Shown here piece after piece: positions 1-7,905 of a stretch of 64,000 nucleotides of DNA. The stretch is from Clostridiales bacterium NK3B98 (lineage in GTDB: Bacteria; Bacillota; Clostridia; Oscillospirales; Oscillospiraceae). The stretch lies in the NCBI GenBank assembly GCA_000421005.1, contig ATWA01000002.1:62001-126000 (forward strand), in the 5' to 3' direction. Both the position numbers and the translations under genes were made by a program. The notes under the pieces are model-generated. The model ran no database searches, was not told the origin of the DNA, and was given only the letters and a program-made list of their open reading frames with translations. The number at the start of each line of letters is the position of its first letter. The stretch's first letter is position 1.

Positions 1-1
1 G

Positions 2-196
2 CTTCAGGAGTTTGAAGGGGACACCAAGAAAATCTGGGAGTCCAACATTTTCGGCAAGTCCTTCCATGCGCTGGTCAACGAGGACTTGCAGGCGAAACTG
101 GGACGAATGCCCGAGGATGCAAGGGTAAAGCTCCGGGAGACATTGGAACGGATTATCAACGAAGGCACCGGAGGACTGATCTGTATCATTCTCTGA
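2..196 (+). CDS. spoIVA: SpoIVA, stage IV sporulation protein A (C-terminal end only)
   Basis: The window opens inside this gene; 64 codons and a TGA stop remain. The visible tail (GKSFHALVNEDL, then MPEDARVKLRETLERIINEG and a terminal GGLICIIL) matches the conserved C-terminus of SpoIVA as I know it. SpoIVA is the ATPase that polymerises on the forespore outer membrane as the basement layer of the spore coat; the C-terminus is the part that anchors it to the membrane through SpoVM. The gene converges on the recombinase at 263-1234 across a hairpin. The call rests on a short tail, but that tail is distinctive. Confidence 0.85.
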   Translation, partial: LQEFEGDTKKIWESNIFGKSFHALVNEDLQAKLGRMPEDARVKLRETLERIINEGTGGLICIIL

Positions 197-212
197 TAGT
201 TGACATAATAAT

Positions 213-245
213 ACCTCCCTGTACCGGTTTGGTGTACAGGGAGGT
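213..245. terminator. Convergent hairpin terminator between spoIVA and the recombinase gene
   Basis: A perfect 12-bp inverted repeat (ACCTCCCTGTAC at 213-224, GTACAGGGAGGT at 234-245) with a 9-base loop lies between two convergent genes. The flanks are A/T rich but carry no long T run on either side. Terminator function is inferred from position and stem strength. The left arm carries CCCTGTACCGG (218-228), which recurs at 1241-1251 on the far side of the recombinase gene. Confidence 0.6.
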
Positions 246-262
246 TGTTAATAATTTCACAA

Positions 263-1234
263 TTATTCTTTCTTCTCGGTGTGCAGGTGGGCGAGGGGAT
301 TCATCTGGGCGGCATCCGCCAGATTCTCACTGCTCACATGGGTATAGATCTGGGTGGTATTCAGGTGGTCATGACCGAGAACCTCCTGAAGGGTACGCAC
401 GTCCAAACCGCTTTGCAGCATCAGGGTTGCGGCGGTATGTCGCAGCTTGTGGGCGGAATACAGCGCCGGGTCCAGCCCAGCGGCGGCCAGATTGTTTTTT
501 ACCAGTAGATGGACGGCGCTTTTGGAGATGCGCTTTCGCTGGTTGCTGACAAAAAGCGCCTCGGGCTCTATGAGCGTCATTGCATTTCTGACGACAAAAT
601 AGCTGTCTAAAGCGTCCATACAACTGTCATTTAAGTACAAAATCCGCTCTTTATTGCCCTTGCCCAGCACCCGGATCCGGTTGCCGTGGATGTCGCTGCA
701 ATTCAATCCCACCAGCTCAGAGATCCGAAGCCCGCAGTTGAGAAAGAGCATGAGGATGCAGTAGTCCCGCTCCGGATATTTGCCCTGCACTGATTCCAGC
801 AGCCGCACCGATTCCTCCAAGGTGAGATACCGGGGCAGCGACTTGCGGATTTTGGGAGAATCCAGATCCTGTACCGGATTTTCGGAAAGCTGATGGGTTT
901 TCACAGTGAGGTACTTGTACAGTGACCGGATGGCAGAGATTTTCCGTGCCCGGGAGGCTTCGTTTAAACCTTTTTCCCGGTTCAGGTAGCTGAGATAACT
1001 GTACACGTCGCTGAGGAAGATTTCCCGCACCAGCGGCAAATCCACATCTCCCATGGAGATTTCAGCGTCTGGGGTGTCTCTGGGAACAATCCGCTTCAAA
1101 CGCTTGATGTAGCGGAAAAAGCTGCGCAGGTCTAAATAGTATTCATCTACTGTGTGATTGGAATGTCCTTTCACCGACTCGTGATAGGACAGGAAATCCC
1201 GCAGCAGCGGGGATGCCTCGTCTCGATAGTCCAT
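263..1234 (-). CDS. Tyrosine recombinase, XerC/XerD family
   Basis: A 323-residue protein with an N-terminal SAM-like core-binding domain (about 5-110) and a C-terminal catalytic domain. The catalytic set is present: Arg170 in CGLRISEL, the beta-hairpin Lys192 in GKGNKER, His262 and Arg265 in AHKLRH, His288 in LGHDH and the nucleophile Tyr297 in QIYTH. The family cuts and rejoins DNA through a 3'-phosphotyrosine; Xer members resolve chromosome dimers at dif, while others drive integration or inversion. Length fits Xer rather than a phage integrase. The start follows AGGGG. It stands alone between two palindromes (213-245 and 1267-1298), so a role other than dimer resolution is possible; which Xer it is cannot be fixed here. 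Confidence 0.88.
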   Translation of the reverse strand: MDYRDEASPLLRDFLSYHESVKGHSNHTVDEYYLDLRSFFRYIKRLKRIVPRDTPDAEISMGDVDLPLVREIFLSDVYSYLSYLNREKGLNEASRARKISAIRSLYKYLTVKTHQLSENPVQDLDSPKIRKSLPRYLTLEESVRLLESVQGKYPERDYCILMLFLNCGLRISELVGLNCSDIHGNRIRVLGKGNKERILYLNDSCMDALDSYFVVRNAMTLIEPEALFVSNQRKRISKSAVHLLVKNNLAAAGLDPALYSAHKLRHTAATLMLQSGLDVRTLQEVLGHDHLNTTQIYTHVSSENLADAAQMNPLAHLHTEKKE

Positions 1235-1266
1235 ATATGCCCCTGTACCGGGTTTTTACCTCCCTC

Positions 1267-1298
1267 AACCTGAACAAAATTTTTATTTTGTTCAGGTT
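1267..1298. repeat. 14-bp perfect palindrome upstream of the recombinase gene
   Basis: AACCTGAACAAAAT at 1267-1280 is repeated in inverted form as ATTTTGTTCAGGTT at 1285-1298 with a TTTT centre. It lies in the leader between the recombinase start (1234) and the small gene at 1351. It could be a terminator for the cwlD-radA operon, an operator, or a binding site for the adjacent recombinase. Sequence alone does not decide. Confidence 0.6.
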
Positions 1299-1311
1299 TG
1301 TCTGTCGTACC

Positions 1312-1336
1312 CGAGGGAGGATGGTTCCCTCCCTCG
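1312..1336 (-). terminator. Hairpin after the cwlD-radA operon
   Basis: CGAGGGAGG (1312-1320) and CCTCCCTCG (1328-1336) form a 9-bp stem with a 7-base loop, 14 bases past the stop codon of the last gene of the operon. There is no T run directly after the stem on the minus strand, so termination may need the A/T-rich palindrome that follows at 1298-1267. Confidence 0.5.
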
Positions 1337-1350
1337 GCGTCAACGCTATG

Positions 1351-1614
1351 TTACTCTTTTGCTTTTCTCAATACCCCGTCCGGCATAGTGGGAAGAATCA
1401 GATCACCGCTGATGCAATGCTCCTCCGCCCAGTACATCACATCGGACAAAGTGTGATACTCAGCCTCGCAGGTTTGCAGGTCGTGGAGCCGCTGCTGTGC
1501 ATCTGTGGCGTTCTTTACAGGCAGCGACGAAGCCAGTGAATGATTGTTCAGTGCTTCTCGGCGGCTTTTTCTGAGAAAAGCCTTCAGCTCCTTATAGGAT
1601 ATATAACGTTCCAT
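1351..1614 (-). CDS. Small hypothetical protein coupled to radA
   Basis: An 87-residue protein I do not recognise. Its ATG shares a four-base ATGA overlap with the radA stop, which is the reason for choosing this start over longer in-frame versions that would run inside radA. It looks soluble and mostly helical, with a basic N-terminal third (KELKAFLRKSRREAL), two cysteines and no signal peptide or membrane segment. It is the last gene of a cwlD-radA-orf operon and is followed by hairpins. Function unknown. Confidence 0.6.
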   Translation of the reverse strand: MERYISYKELKAFLRKSRREALNNHSLASSLPVKNATDAQQRLHDLQTCEAEYHTLSDVMYWAEEHCISGDLILPTMPDGVLRKAKE

Positions 1615-2975
1615 CAGGCTTGCCCTCGTCCCAGCACTGCCAGCGCCTCCCGAATGTTCCGTACCGGAATGAGCTGCAATCCCGGAATATCCAAGTCCTT
1701 TGCGCCACGCACCGGAACCAGACATTTCTGAAAGCCCAGCCGACGAATTTCACTGAGCCGCTGCCCCAGTACGCTGACGCTGCGAATCTCTCCGGTGAGT
1801 CCTACCTCGCCCACAGCGGCCAAGTCCTCTGGAACAGGCAGATCCCGGAAACAGGACGCCAGCGCCAGTACCACTGCCAAGTCAGCGGCAGGTTCGTTCA
1901 GGTTCAACCCGCCAATGACGTTGATAAAGGCGTCACAGTTGCCAATACGCAGACCTCCGCGCTTTTCTAAAACTGCCAATAAAAGCGTTGCGCGGTTGTA
2001 ATCAATACCATTGCTGGTGCGCCGTGGCACGGAATAGCTGGTGGGAGCGACCAGTGCCTGAATCTCCGCCAGCACCGGGCGAATGCCCTCCATCACACAG
2101 GTGACGCAGCTTCCCGGTGTGCCTGTGGGACGCTCGGAGAGCAGCAGCTCAGAGGGGTTTGGCACCTCCCGAAGTCCTGCGTCCATCATCTCAAAAACGC
2201 CGATCTCATTGGTGGCACCAAAGCGGTTTTTGGTGGCACGGAGAATCCGATAGGCCAGGTTTTCCTCTCCCTCAAAGGAGAGCACGCAGTCCACTATGTG
2301 CTCCAGCACCTTGGGCCCTGCGATAGAGCCTTCCTTGTTGATATGACCGATGACAAAGACGGTGATGCCTCTCCCCTTTGCCAGCTCCATCAGGCTCATG
2401 GCGCAGGCTTTGACCTGTGCCACGCTGCCGGGAAGAGAATCGGAACCCTCCTGATACATGGTCTGGATGGAGTCCACAATCAAAATATCCGGAGACATCT
2501 GCTCCAGCGTGTCCATCACCCGGGTGAGGTTGGTCTCTGCAAGCAGATACATCCCCTCCCCTGCAACCCCCAAACGCTGGGCACGGAGCTTGATTTGCCG
2601 GGCGGATTCTTCGCCGGAGACATATAGTACCCGATAGCTGTGGGACAGGGTATCGCAGATTTGCAGCATCAGGGTGGATTTGCCGATGCCGGGGCTTCCG
2701 CCCACCAGCACCAGCGAGCCCTGCACCGCACCGCCGCCCAGCACCCGGTCCAGCTCACCCATCCCGGTGGCAAAGCGAAGCTCCTGTGCAGTCTCCACCT
2801 CGTCCAGCCGCATGGCGCGGGGAATCCCCCGGGCAGGGGCGGCCGAGACTGGGGATTTGGAGGCGGCAGGCTGCTCCACAATGGTATTCCAACTGCCGCA
2901 GCCGGGGCACCTCCCCTGCCACTTGGGAAACTCATTGCCGCATTGGGTGCAGTAAAACACGGTTTTTGCCTTCAT
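1614..2975 (-). CDS. radA: DNA repair protein RadA (Sms)
   Basis: A 453-residue RadA, full length for the family. It has an N-terminal C4 zinc finger (Cys9-Cys12 and Cys23-Cys26), a RecA-like ATPase with Walker A GGSPGIGKST (92-101), the RadA signature KNRFG, and a C-terminal Lon-protease-like domain. RadA is a hexameric helicase-like ATPase that drives branch migration during recombinational repair. The start at MKAKTVFYC is fixed by the zinc finger, which is always near the N-terminus, and by an ATGA overlap with the cwlD stop. Longer in-frame starts would lie inside cwlD. Confidence 0.96.
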   Translation of the reverse strand: MKAKTVFYCTQCGNEFPKWQGRCPGCGSWNTIVEQPAASKSPVSAAPARGIPRAMRLDEVETAQELRFATGMGELDRVLGGGAVQGSLVLVGGSPGIGKSTLMLQICDTLSHSYRVLYVSGEESARQIKLRAQRLGVAGEGMYLLAETNLTRVMDTLEQMSPDILIVDSIQTMYQEGSDSLPGSVAQVKACAMSLMELAKGRGITVFVIGHINKEGSIAGPKVLEHIVDCVLSFEGEENLAYRILRATKNRFGATNEIGVFEMMDAGLREVPNPSELLLSERPTGTPGSCVTCVMEGIRPVLAEIQALVAPTSYSVPRRTSNGIDYNRATLLLAVLEKRGGLRIGNCDAFINVIGGLNLNEPAADLAVVLALASCFRDLPVPEDLAAVGEVGLTGEIRSVSVLGQRLSEIRRLGFQKCLVPVRGAKDLDIPGLQLIPVRNIREALAVLGRGQA

Positions 2976-3694
2976 TTGGGTATAATACCCTCCTCTGTGG
3001 TTTGAGTGAGAAAGCCGCCCATAAGCAGAACGGCCAGCTTTTTCTGATAGTCCTCCTGCTGCAAAAGAGCATCTTCCTCTGGATTGGAGAGAAAGCCGCA
3101 CTCCACCAGAATGGCGGGACAGGACACATGAGACATCAGGTAGATGGACTCCGGGATTTCTTTGACAACCCGATGATTTCCCGGGTCCAATTGCTCCCGG
3201 AGCAATGCCTGTACAAGCTCCGCCCATCCTTTACTTTCCTCTGAAGGGCGGTAAAACACCTGAGCCCCACGGGAAGAGGGCTGTTCAAATTTGTTCTGGT
3301 GGATGCTGAGCAGCCAACCATTGGGCGTCTGCTGGGTGACCTCCACCCGACGCATCAAGTCCCCTCGCTTTTTCTCCCGCAGGCTGTCCGCCTCCGGTGG
3401 CGCAAGAGAACAGTCCTCACTGCGCAGCAGTACCACCGGAACGCCCAGCAGCCCCGCCGCCTGATCGCATTTCAGGGCGATGCTGAGATTCACCTGACTC
3501 TCAGATACGCCGGAGACAGATACCGCCCCGCCGTCCTCTCCACCGTGTCCCGGGTCAATGACCAATGTTCGGGAAATCCGGCTGGACGGCGCAAAGACAG
3601 GCTTGGCGCTATCCCTTCCCACGGTACGAACCACGGAAAAAACAGCGGTAAACAGCGTGAGACACAGCAGAGAACAAGCGATTTTCTGTTTCAT
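2972..3694 (-). CDS. cwlD: N-acetylmuramoyl-L-alanine amidase, CwlD type
   Basis: A 240-residue Amidase_3 enzyme with an N-terminal hydrophobic export segment (about 5-22). Zinc-binding and catalytic elements are DPGHGGEDGG (His50), the SIHQN motif (His132) and the late VECGFLSN motif. Size and architecture match CwlD of Bacillus (about 237 residues), which cleaves peptide side chains from spore-cortex muramic acid so that muramic-delta-lactam, the germination mark, can be made. Being first in an operon with radA, and close to spoIVA, agrees with a sporulation role, though a general Amidase_3 role is not excluded. Confidence 0.88.
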   Translation of the reverse strand: MKQKIACSLLCLTLFTAVFSVVRTVGRDSAKPVFAPSSRISRTLVIDPGHGGEDGGAVSVSGVSESQVNLSIALKCDQAAGLLGVPVVLLRSEDCSLAPPEADSLREKKRGDLMRRVEVTQQTPNGWLLSIHQNKFEQPSSRGAQVFYRPSEESKGWAELVQALLREQLDPGNHRVVKEIPESIYLMSHVSCPAILVECGFLSNPEEDALLQQEDYQKKLAVLLMGGFLTQTTEEGIIPK

Positions 3695-3754
3695 GGAACA
3701 CCCCTCCCCTTTTAGGTGATTCTATGAGGGAGGGGGCGGTATTACGCCCGGAAC

Positions 3755-3783
3755 ATTATAGCGCAGCGGCGGGCATTTTTCAA
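3755..3783 (-). promoter_or_regulatory. Sigma-A-type promoter for cwlD-radA
   Basis: On the minus strand TTGAAA (3783-3778), a 17-base spacer and TATAAT (3760-3755) form a near-consensus promoter about 60 bases upstream of the cwlD start. The -35 overlaps the stop codon of the comEA-like gene, so the cwlD operon is initiated independently of the B12 operon. A small GGGCG/CGCCC hairpin (3734-3749) follows the start point. Confidence 0.7.
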
Positions 3784-4196
3784 CCGTCCTCCTCGCTCAG
3801 ACAGATCAGCGGGGCGATCTCTTCCTTGATCTGAGCGCCAATGCCCGGAACCTGTTCCACTTCCTCCACAGAGGAAAACGGCCCGTGTTCCGTCCTGTAA
3901 TCTACGATAGCCTGTGCTTTGACCTCTCCAATGCCGGGGAGCAGCTGCAACTGCTCTGCATCGGCGGTGTTGATGCAAATGGGATAAACGGAGGACAGGG
4001 GACGGTTTGCCTGTTCGATTGCGTCCTGTTCCTCCCATGTCATATCTGTCTTGGTGCGTTGGGCGGAGATGGTAAAGTCCTGCCGTCCATGCTGCCCGAT
4101 TTTCAGACCGATACCAAAGGCAAAAAAGGAGGTAAACGCAACGAGAAGCAGTATTTTTACCCATAATGGGGTCTTTTGACTTGCTTTTCCTGCCAT
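3780..4196 (-). CDS. ComEA-like helix-hairpin-helix DNA-binding protein
   Basis: A 138-residue protein with one N-terminal membrane helix (about 12-33) and a C-terminal pair of helix-hairpin-helix motifs (ININTADAEQ-type start as CINTADAEQLQLLPGIG, then VEQVPGIGAQI). ComEA proteins of this plan bind double-stranded DNA at the outer face of the membrane during transformation. Here the usual comEB/comEC partners are absent: it trails cbiC by only nine bases and is the last gene of the B12 operon. It may be a general surface DNA-binding protein rather than part of a competence system. Confidence 0.8.
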   Translation of the reverse strand: MAGKASQKTPLWVKILLLVAFTSFFAFGIGLKIGQHGRQDFTISAQRTKTDMTWEEQDAIEQANRPLSSVYPICINTADAEQLQLLPGIGEVKAQAIVDYRTEHGPFSSVEEVEQVPGIGAQIKEEIAPLICLSEEDG

Positions 4197-4205
4197 AGTT
4201 TCACC

Positions 4206-4874
4206 TCAGTGCCAACCCCGGCGGGCAGGGTCAAGGGTATCCGTGGCAATATAGAGCAGGGCGTTGACCACGGCGGCAGCCACCGTACTGCCCCCTTTTC
4301 GTCCCATGACAAAGATACCGGGGATGTCCCACTGCTCACAGGCGGACAGCATTTCTTCCTTGCTCTCCACTACGTTGACAAAGCCAACCGGCACGCCAAT
4401 CACCCCGGCAGGGCGAAATCCCTGTTCCGTCATGGCAGATAACTCCAAAAGCGCCGTGGGGGCGTTTCCAATGACATAGAGTGCGTTGGGATACCGCTCA
4501 GAAGCCAAACGCATGGAGGCAACCGCCCGGGTAATTCCCTGCTCAGCCGCCAGTTCCGCCACGTCGGCGTCACCCATGAGACAGTGAACCCCGCAGCCCA
4601 GCTGCTCCAGCGCCCGCTTGCTGATGCCGGAGCGAGCCATGTTGGTGTCGGTGACAATGACTGTACCCTGTCTCAGCCTCTCTACCAGCCGCTCCACGCT
4701 GTCGGGCGTGAAGCGGAGTTGATTCACATAGTCGAAATCTGCTGTGGCGTGAATCACCCGGCGCACCACCGGGGCTTGGGAGGGATGCAGAACAATGCCC
4801 TGCTCTGCCAGCTCAGCGGAGATGATTTCCATGCTGGTGCGCTCAATGTCGGCAGGTGTTTTATGCTTCATCAA
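4206..4874 (-). CDS. cbiC: Cobalt-precorrin-8 methylmutase CbiC
   Basis: A 222-residue CbiC/CobH protein. It moves the methyl group from C-11 to C-12 to give cobyrinate, the end of corrin ring construction. The catalytic histidine is His42 in RRVIHATADF, and the family glycine-rich stretch (FVMGRKGGSTVAAA) is near the C-terminus. The ATG overlaps the cobA stop as ATGA, which supports translational coupling. It is the most distal biosynthetic gene of the B12 operon. Confidence 0.95.
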   Translation of the reverse strand: MMKHKTPADIERTSMEIISAELAEQGIVLHPSQAPVVRRVIHATADFDYVNQLRFTPDSVERLVERLRQGTVIVTDTNMARSGISKRALEQLGCGVHCLMGDADVAELAAEQGITRAVASMRLASERYPNALYVIGNAPTALLELSAMTEQGFRPAGVIGVPVGFVNVVESKEEMLSACEQWDIPGIFVMGRKGGSTVAAAVVNALLYIATDTLDPARRGWH

Positions 4875-5389
4875 AACTCAATCCCCCTTCTGGCGGTTAT
4901 GCCCTGTTGATAGGGGTGGGCGTGAGGTACCATCTGGGTGGAATAGTCCGACACTTCCCGCATCCACGGTGCAGGATGCCGCCCGGTGAGCACCACCTCC
5001 CGCCCTGCGGGGCGGTTCGTTACGGCCTGTTGGAGCAGCGCTCTGTCCACCGTACTCATCTCCCACGCTCCGCAAGCCTCGTCCAAAATCAGCAGGTCAC
5101 AGGGCTGCACCAATGCGTCACGAAACAGTTGCGTTTGCTGGATACAGGCGGCGCTTCGGGTATCCTCGTCCTCGTGGGAGAGAAAACCTGTCCAGCATTT
5201 TTCCGCCCAAACCTTTGCCCCCAGCTTTCGCAAAAGGGCAATCTCTCCGCTGGTCCCGTCCTTGAGAAACTGGACAACGCTCACCTGCAATCCATGCCCC
5301 AATGCCCGCAGCGCCAGACCCATGGCAGCGGTGGTTTTGCCTTTCCCGTCTCCCCAGTAGAGATGCACCAATCCCAGCTCATTTTCCAT
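4871..5389 (-). CDS. cobA: Corrinoid adenosyltransferase, CobA/CobO/BtuR family
   Basis: A 172-residue P-loop enzyme with Walker A GDGKGKTT (13-20) and a LLILDEACGAWE segment. It transfers adenosine from ATP to Co(I) of cob(I)yrinic acid a,c-diamide or cobinamide, making the Co-C bond. Length fits the CobA class and not the unrelated PduO or EutT classes. It overlaps cbiP by 11 bases upstream and cbiC by four bases downstream. Confidence 0.95.
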   Translation of the reverse strand: MENELGLVHLYWGDGKGKTTAAMGLALRALGHGLQVSVVQFLKDGTSGEIALLRKLGAKVWAEKCWTGFLSHEDEDTRSAACIQQTQLFRDALVQPCDLLILDEACGAWEMSTVDRALLQQAVTNRPAGREVVLTGRHPAPWMREVSDYSTQMVPHAHPYQQGITARRGIEF

Positions 5390-6866
5390 GAAACCGCTCC
5401 ATTTCCCGGTAGATTCGTTCCATATCCAGACTGTTTTCTACCAAATCTGCCATTTTATCGTACTGCTGCTGACGGTAGGCGAATTGATCTTCCATCACCT
5501 GCCCGGTGGGCAAAAGCCCTTTTGCCAAGAGCAGACGCTCTGCCAAAGCGTTCACCATAGGAGCGGAATCGAACAGCCCGTGGAGGTAAGTACCCCATAC
5601 CCTGTCTGTGACCGCTCCTTCCGGGGTTCCGTCTCTTCTGCGGCAGAACGGGTGTGCAGAGGGGGAACAGGTGGTTGTCCCCATATGCAGCTCGTATCCG
5701 GTGACGGGAATCCCTTCCATGCCGGAGAGGGCACACATACCCTCCACCTGCATCCGTGTTTTTCGGGGAGAGAACACGGTCTCAGTGGGGAGAAGTCCCA
5801 TTCCGGGCATATCCCCCCTCTGTTCCACCCCTTCCGAGTCGGAGAGCCGCTGTCCCAGCATTTGATAGCCGCCGCAAACCCCCAGAATGAGGACACCCTG
5901 TTTCCACAAACTGCGAATAGTGTCTTCCAATCCCTGCTTACGAATCCACTGCAAATCCGCCATGGTGCTCTTGGTGCCGGGGAGGATCACCAAATCGGGA
6001 AAGCCCAGCTGGGAAGATTTGGAGACATATCGAATCCCAATGTCCGGATGCCGCTCCAAGGGGGCAAAGTCCGTGAAGTTGGAGAGGTGAGGCAGCCGGA
6101 TGATTGCCACATCCACCCCGCACCCGGCGGTATCGGTGGGACGCAGCCGGGAAGACAGGGAGTCTTCGTCGTCCAGCTCCACCCTGGCATAGGGTACCAC
6201 CCCCAGCACTGGAACACCAGTGAGGGATTCCAGCTGTGCCAGCCCCGGACGAAGCAGGGACACATCGCCTCGGAATCGGTTGATGACGGTGCCGATGACA
6301 CGCCGCCGCTCCTGCTCAGAGAGCAGCATCATGGTGCCGTAGAGCTGGGCAAATACGCCTCCCGGGTCAATGTCCCCCGCCAGCAGCACCGGGGCGTCTA
6401 CCAGCTCCGCAAGCCCCATGTTGACAATGTCGTTGTCCCGGAGATTGATTTCCGCAGGGCTGCCCGCCCCTTCGATTACAATGATGTCGTTTTCAGCGGC
6501 AAGGCTCTGGTAGGCCGCCAGAATGTCCGGTACCAGCGAGGGCTTCATGGCAAAGTATTCTCTGGCGGGGTAATTGCCCCGGACAGTGCCGTTGACAATC
6601 AGCTGACTGCCTGTGTCACTATTGGGCTTGAGGAGAATGGGATTCATCCGCACATCCGGTGCAATACCTGCCGCCTCTGCCTGCGCCGCCTGCGCCCGTC
6701 CGATTTCCAACCCGTCGGCGGTGATGTAGCTGTTCAAAGCCATATTCTGGCTCTTAAAGGGAGCCACGCGGTAGCCCTTTCGGGCAAAGATACGGCACAG
6801 AGCGGTGACCAGAAAGCTCTTCCCCGCCCCGGACATGGTGCCCTGTACCATAATGCACTTAGCCAT
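5379..6866 (-). CDS. cbiP: Cobyric acid synthase CbiP (CobQ)
   Basis: A 495-residue ATP- and glutamine-dependent amidase that converts adenosylcobyrinic acid a,c-diamide to adenosylcobyric acid (amides at b, d, e and g). The N-terminal dethiobiotin-synthase-like domain starts MAKCIMVQGTMSGAGKS. The C-terminal class I glutaminase-like domain carries the nucleophile region LGVCGGYQMLG and a YLHGLFD histidine. The start is the ATG eight bases inside the end of cobD; upstream in-frame codons lie within cobD and are not family-like. Confidence 0.95.
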   Translation of the reverse strand: MAKCIMVQGTMSGAGKSFLVTALCRIFARKGYRVAPFKSQNMALNSYITADGLEIGRAQAAQAEAAGIAPDVRMNPILLKPNSDTGSQLIVNGTVRGNYPAREYFAMKPSLVPDILAAYQSLAAENDIIVIEGAGSPAEINLRDNDIVNMGLAELVDAPVLLAGDIDPGGVFAQLYGTMMLLSEQERRRVIGTVINRFRGDVSLLRPGLAQLESLTGVPVLGVVPYARVELDDEDSLSSRLRPTDTAGCGVDVAIIRLPHLSNFTDFAPLERHPDIGIRYVSKSSQLGFPDLVILPGTKSTMADLQWIRKQGLEDTIRSLWKQGVLILGVCGGYQMLGQRLSDSEGVEQRGDMPGMGLLPTETVFSPRKTRMQVEGMCALSGMEGIPVTGYELHMGTTTCSPSAHPFCRRRDGTPEGAVTDRVWGTYLHGLFDSAPMVNALAERLLLAKGLLPTGQVMEDQFAYRQQQYDKMADLVENSLDMERIYREMERFHGK

Positions 6867-7905
6867 AGAGTACCTCCCGCAAAACCTCCAGCAGACGGCG
6901 GTTTTCCGCCCCTGTGCGGACTGCCACCCGGTAATACCCCGGTGACAGCCCCACATAATTGCTGCAATCCCGAATGAGAACCCCTTTTTCCCGGGTTTTT
7001 TCCGCCAAGTCTGTCACAGGAGCGAAAAAGAGCAGATAGTTGGCCTCACCGGGGGTCACGTCCAGCTCCAGCGCATTCAGACCTCTGGACAACCGGGGGC
7101 GTTCCCGTTCCAACAGCTCCACCAGCCGGGGTAGATAGGTTTCATCTTCCAGTGCCGCCAGTCCTGCCGCCTGCGCCGCATGAGACACATTCCAAGGCGG
7201 ACCAGCCTGCGCCATGCCTTTCAGCAGGGAGTGATTGCGGCTTACCGCCCACCCCAGCCGCAGACCTGCCAGAGCATGGGTTTTGGTGAAGCTGCGAAAG
7301 AGAATCAGGCAGGAATACCGGGACAACAGCGGCAGAGCGGACAGTGCATCTCCCACGCTGAGCATGGGCAAAAAACTCTCGTCTACTGCCAGTACCGCCC
7401 CCCGCTGCTGGCAACGTTTCGCAATTGCCTCTACCAGCGCTGACGGAACGGTGCGCCCGGTGGGGTTGTTGGGCTGACAGAGAATGACCAGTTGGGTGTT
7501 CGTAGAAATATCGTCTAAAAAATCCTCTGTGAGCGCAAAACCGTTCTCCTTCAGGAGAATGTGGTGCCTGATATTACAGCCCACCAGACGCAACGCATCC
7601 TCATATTCGGAAAAGGTGGGCACAGGAATGAGAGCGTTTTTCGGCCGAAGCGCCAGCCCAAGGCGGTAGAGCAAATCAGACACGCCCGCCCCGCAGAGTA
7701 TATCCCGCTCCTCTGCCTCGTGAAACGCCGCCAGCTTACGCCGAAGGGCACGGCAGAAGGGGTCGGGATATCGGTCACTCTCTAAAACAGCCTGCGCTGC
7801 GGCATCCGCAACCCCCTTCGGCAGACCCAGTGGGCTGACGTTGGCGGAAAAGTCCAGCATAGTGGCTGAATGGGCAGCCCAGTCGCCGCCGTGGGAAAAG
7901 ATCAT
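6859..7905 (-). CDS. cobD: L-threonine-O-3-phosphate decarboxylase CobD
   Basis: A 348-residue fold-type I PLP enzyme of the HisC-like branch. Family features are LDFSANVSPLG near the N-terminus, CQPNNPTGR, and the PLP lysine in RSFTKTHALAGLRLGW. Its position between cbiP and cbiB indicates the CobD role, making (R)-1-amino-2-propanol phosphate for the nucleotide-loop linker, rather than histidinol-phosphate transamination. The stop overlaps the cbiP start by eight bases. Confidence 0.9.
   Translation of the reverse strand: MIFSHGGDWAAHSATMLDFSANVSPLGLPKGVADAAAQAVLESDRYPDPFCRALRRKLAAFHEAEERDILCGAGVSDLLYRLGLALRPKNALIPVPTFSEYEDALRLVGCNIRHHILLKENGFALTEDFLDDISTNTQLVILCQPNNPTGRTVPSALVEAIAKRCQQRGAVLAVDESFLPMLSVGDALSALPLLSRYSCLILFRSFTKTHALAGLRLGWAVSRNHSLLKGMAQAGPPWNVSHAAQAAGLAALEDETYLPRLVELLERERPRLSRGLNALELDVTPGEANYLLFFAPVTDLAEKTREKGVLIRDCSNYVGLSPGYYRVAVRTGAENRRLLEVLREVLYG

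Noticed and set aside
1267-1298. LexA (SOS) box in the palindrome containing GAAC and GTTC
   Set aside because: The Gram-positive LexA site needs GAAC and GTTC four bases apart; here they are far too widely spaced.
5388-6977. 529-codon plus-strand open frame
   Set aside because: Antisense to cbiP; no recognisable protein features.
6859-7905. Histidinol-phosphate aminotransferase
   Set aside because: Sequence is HisC-like, but the position between cbiP and cbiB and the family N-terminus favour CobD.
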